Positions 6,138 to 7,398 of a stretch of DNA of 7,398 nt are shown one piece after another. The translations under genes were made by a program, and so were the position numbers. The stretch is from the NCBI GenBank assembly GCA_029268165.1, contig JAJUGM010000162.1, positions 1-7,398 of the forward strand. Reading direction: 5' to 3'. Below the pieces are notes generated by a model. It was not told where the DNA came from. It did not search any database and saw only the letters and a program-made list of their open reading frames with translations. How positions within the stretch are numbered: the first letter of the stretch is position 1; each line of letters starts with the position of its first letter. The stretch is from Bacteroidota bacterium. Lineage in GTDB: Bacteria; Bacteroidota; Bacteroidia; Bacteroidales; UBA10428.

Positions 6138-7398
6138 TTAGATTATATTAAAAATGGTTAATAAAAGTAATAATACCAGATATAATAACAGATAGAGTGC
6201 ATAATGCTGAAGATGTCCAGTCTGCAGCACAGCGGTCTTTCTGAACAGGCAGGCTGTTTTGACAAAAAGCCAGGAGAACAGCATACTGATTTTTTCAGAA
6301 ATATGTGTTGCAACATGACGGGCAGCAGGAAAAATTTCATTGCCAGGTATTTTGTATCGTCTGTAACGTATTCCCAGCATAGGTCCGTAGAGTTTCTGAT
6401 ATTCCTGAGTGTAAGATGTGGCAGTATATTGATGTTTTGGCGTAAGTGCATCATAGCCGCATCCCCATGTAGGGCCTGTTTTAAAAGCACGTGATTTAAG
6501 CAAAGTGTATCGCAATCCAATAAGTGAAGCTGCAAGAAGTATAAAAAAGAATGCCCCTGCTGATATATACTGCATAATTTCCAGTGATGTTGCATCAATT
6601 GCATTGACTGCATAAACCTGTTTAACGGCAGTATAAACATATTTTACAAACAGGGAAGGCAGTAATCCGATTGTTATGATGAAGAAAGCAGGCAACATCT
6701 GGCCAATATTCATGAGTACACTGTTTTGGGGCTCTATTACTGCGTGTTCTGAACGTGGAGACCCCAGAAATACGATACCGAATACTTTGGTAAAGCAAAA
6801 GACAGCAAAACCGCCAATAAGGGCAAGCGATAGTATGGCAAGCAACGAGGTAATGATGACAGGCAATGACTGACTGTGCAATGAATGAAACAAACCTGAA
6901 TAAACGAGGAATTCAGATATAAAACCATTGAATGGCGGTAATCCGCAGATAGCAAGCGAGCCTATGAGAAATAATATGCCTGTGCGGGGCATTTTCTTTA
7001 TAAGCCCCCCCATATCTTCCATATTCCGGGTATGGGTGGCCTTAACAACAGCTCCTGCACCGTAAAACAAAAGCGATTTGAACAAGGCATGATTTATGGT
7101 ATGTAATATCGCCCCTCCGAATCCCATAAAAGCGAGTGCGTCATTACTAGTGCTTTTCCCGATGATACCCGCGCCAATACCCATACCGATAATGCCTATG
7201 TTTTCAATGCTGTGGAAAGCAAGGAGCCTTTTTATGTCATGTTGCAGGATAGCATGCATAACGCCATAAAGCCCGGTTACTGACGAGAACAGCAATACAA
7301 CGATTCCAATGACCAGTGAATTCTCAGTCAGGAAAGAAGATATTCTCAGAATACCGTAAATGCCCATCTTGATAATTATGCCCGACATCAGTGCAGAG
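6138..7398 (-). CDS. hyfB: HyfB-like antiporter-type membrane subunit, C-terminal part (start outside window)
   Basis: The C-terminal two thirds of a NuoL/HycC/HyfB-type subunit. The frame is open through the right edge. The codons before the first ATG (7386-7388) read Ser-Ala-Leu, completing the family motif SALMSG-x3-K-x-GIYG, so that ATG is internal. Full-length relatives are about 650-680 residues, so roughly the first third is missing. Numbering from this Met, channel features include K7 (IIIKMGIYG), the HDIKRLLAFHSIENIG motif (50-65, K53), H100 and K104 in NHALFKSLLF, and E159 in GFISEF. Unlike the HyfF-like subunit, all of these match the family pattern. The HyfB-type C-terminal extension is present: a cytoplasmic stretch with TWGCGY (307-312) and QYTATSY (320-326), then a final membrane helix (about 395-416). 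It is the most upstream gene of the operon visible here; the operon promoter must lie outside. Confidence 0.93.
   Translation of the reverse strand, partial: SALMSGIIIKMGIYGILRISSFLTENSLVIGIVVLLFSSVTGLYGVMHAILQHDIKRLLAFHSIENIGIIGMGIGAGIIGKSTSNDALAFMGFGGAILHTINHALFKSLLFYGAGAVVKATHTRNMEDMGGLIKKMPRTGILFLIGSLAICGLPPFNGFISEFLVYSGLFHSLHSQSLPVIITSLLAILSLALIGGFAVFCFTKVFGIVFLGSPRSEHAVIEPQNSVLMNIGQMLPAFFIITIGLLPSLFVKYVYTAVKQVYAVNAIDATSLEIMQYISAGAFFFILLAASLIGLRYTLLKSRAFKTGPTWGCGYDALTPKHQYTATSYTQEYQKLYGPMLGIRYRRYKIPGNEIFPAARHVATHISEKISMLFSWLFVKTACLFRKTAVLQTGHLQHYALYLLLYLVLLLLLTIFNII

Noticed and set aside
6132..6139. Palindrome AACCGGTT between the HyfB-like and HyfC-like genes
   Set aside because: An 8-base palindrome overlapping a stop codon is expected by chance and has no accompanying promoter or repeat.
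5811..6161. A 116-residue open frame on the plus strand
   Set aside because: It is antisense to the start of the NuoH-like gene, whose conserved loops are unambiguous.
6158..6640. A 160-residue open frame on the minus strand
   Set aside because: It lies wholly inside the HyfB-like gene in another frame, and its Cys/His/Leu-rich composition looks like a frame-shifted membrane protein.
7386..7388. ATG as the start of the HyfB-like gene
   Set aside because: The upstream codons Ser-Ala-Leu continue the SALMSG motif in frame, so this Met is internal and the gene is partial.

Overview
The window is about 7.4 kb of chromosome-like DNA, probably from a member of the Bacteroidota or a close relative. 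The support is the sensor kinase sub-style (a charged coiled coil running straight into an IAHDLKGPF-type H-box), A/T-rich start regions with no recognisable Shine-Dalgarno sequence before any gene, and moderate-to-low GC. The taxonomic call is inference.

Layout: bases 1-843 (+ strand) hold the C-terminal part of a sensor histidine kinase whose N-terminus lies outside the window. A short convergent gap (844-884) carries a small hairpin followed by a T run, probably the kinase terminator. From there to the right edge, everything is on the minus strand and forms one tightly packed operon, read right to left: an HyfB-like antiporter-type subunit (6138 to beyond 7398, start missing), an HyfC/NuoH-like subunit (5243-6130), an HyfE/NuoK-like subunit (4586-5221), an HyfF-like antiporter-type subunit (3173-4582), an HyfG-like NuoC+NuoD large subunit (1646-3166), and a short fusion of an HyfH/NuoI-like ferredoxin domain with an HyfI/NuoB-like small-subunit domain (885-1640). 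Spacers are 3-21 bp. There is no gene-free stretch over 300 bases.

The six proteins would form an L-shaped complex of the complex I / group 4 membrane-bound hydrogenase superfamily: B, C, E and F as the membrane arm; G and the fusion protein as the cytoplasmic arm. It is not a normal hydrogenase. All four cysteines that would hold the NiFe site are replaced in the large subunit (A204, T207, S471, N474), which places it with the energy-converting hydrogenase-related (Ehr) complexes. It goes further than that. In the small-subunit domain three of the four proximal-cluster cysteines are replaced (D136, D203, N233; only C139 remains). In the ferredoxin domain exactly the four ligands of one [4Fe-4S] cluster remain (C50, C67, C70, C73), while those of the other are gone (A40, A43, V46, L77). 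All frames are open and the NuoH-like loop and antiporter lysines/glutamates are largely kept, so this looks like a maintained complex with a stripped electron pathway, not a decaying one. What it couples to ion movement cannot be read from this sequence.
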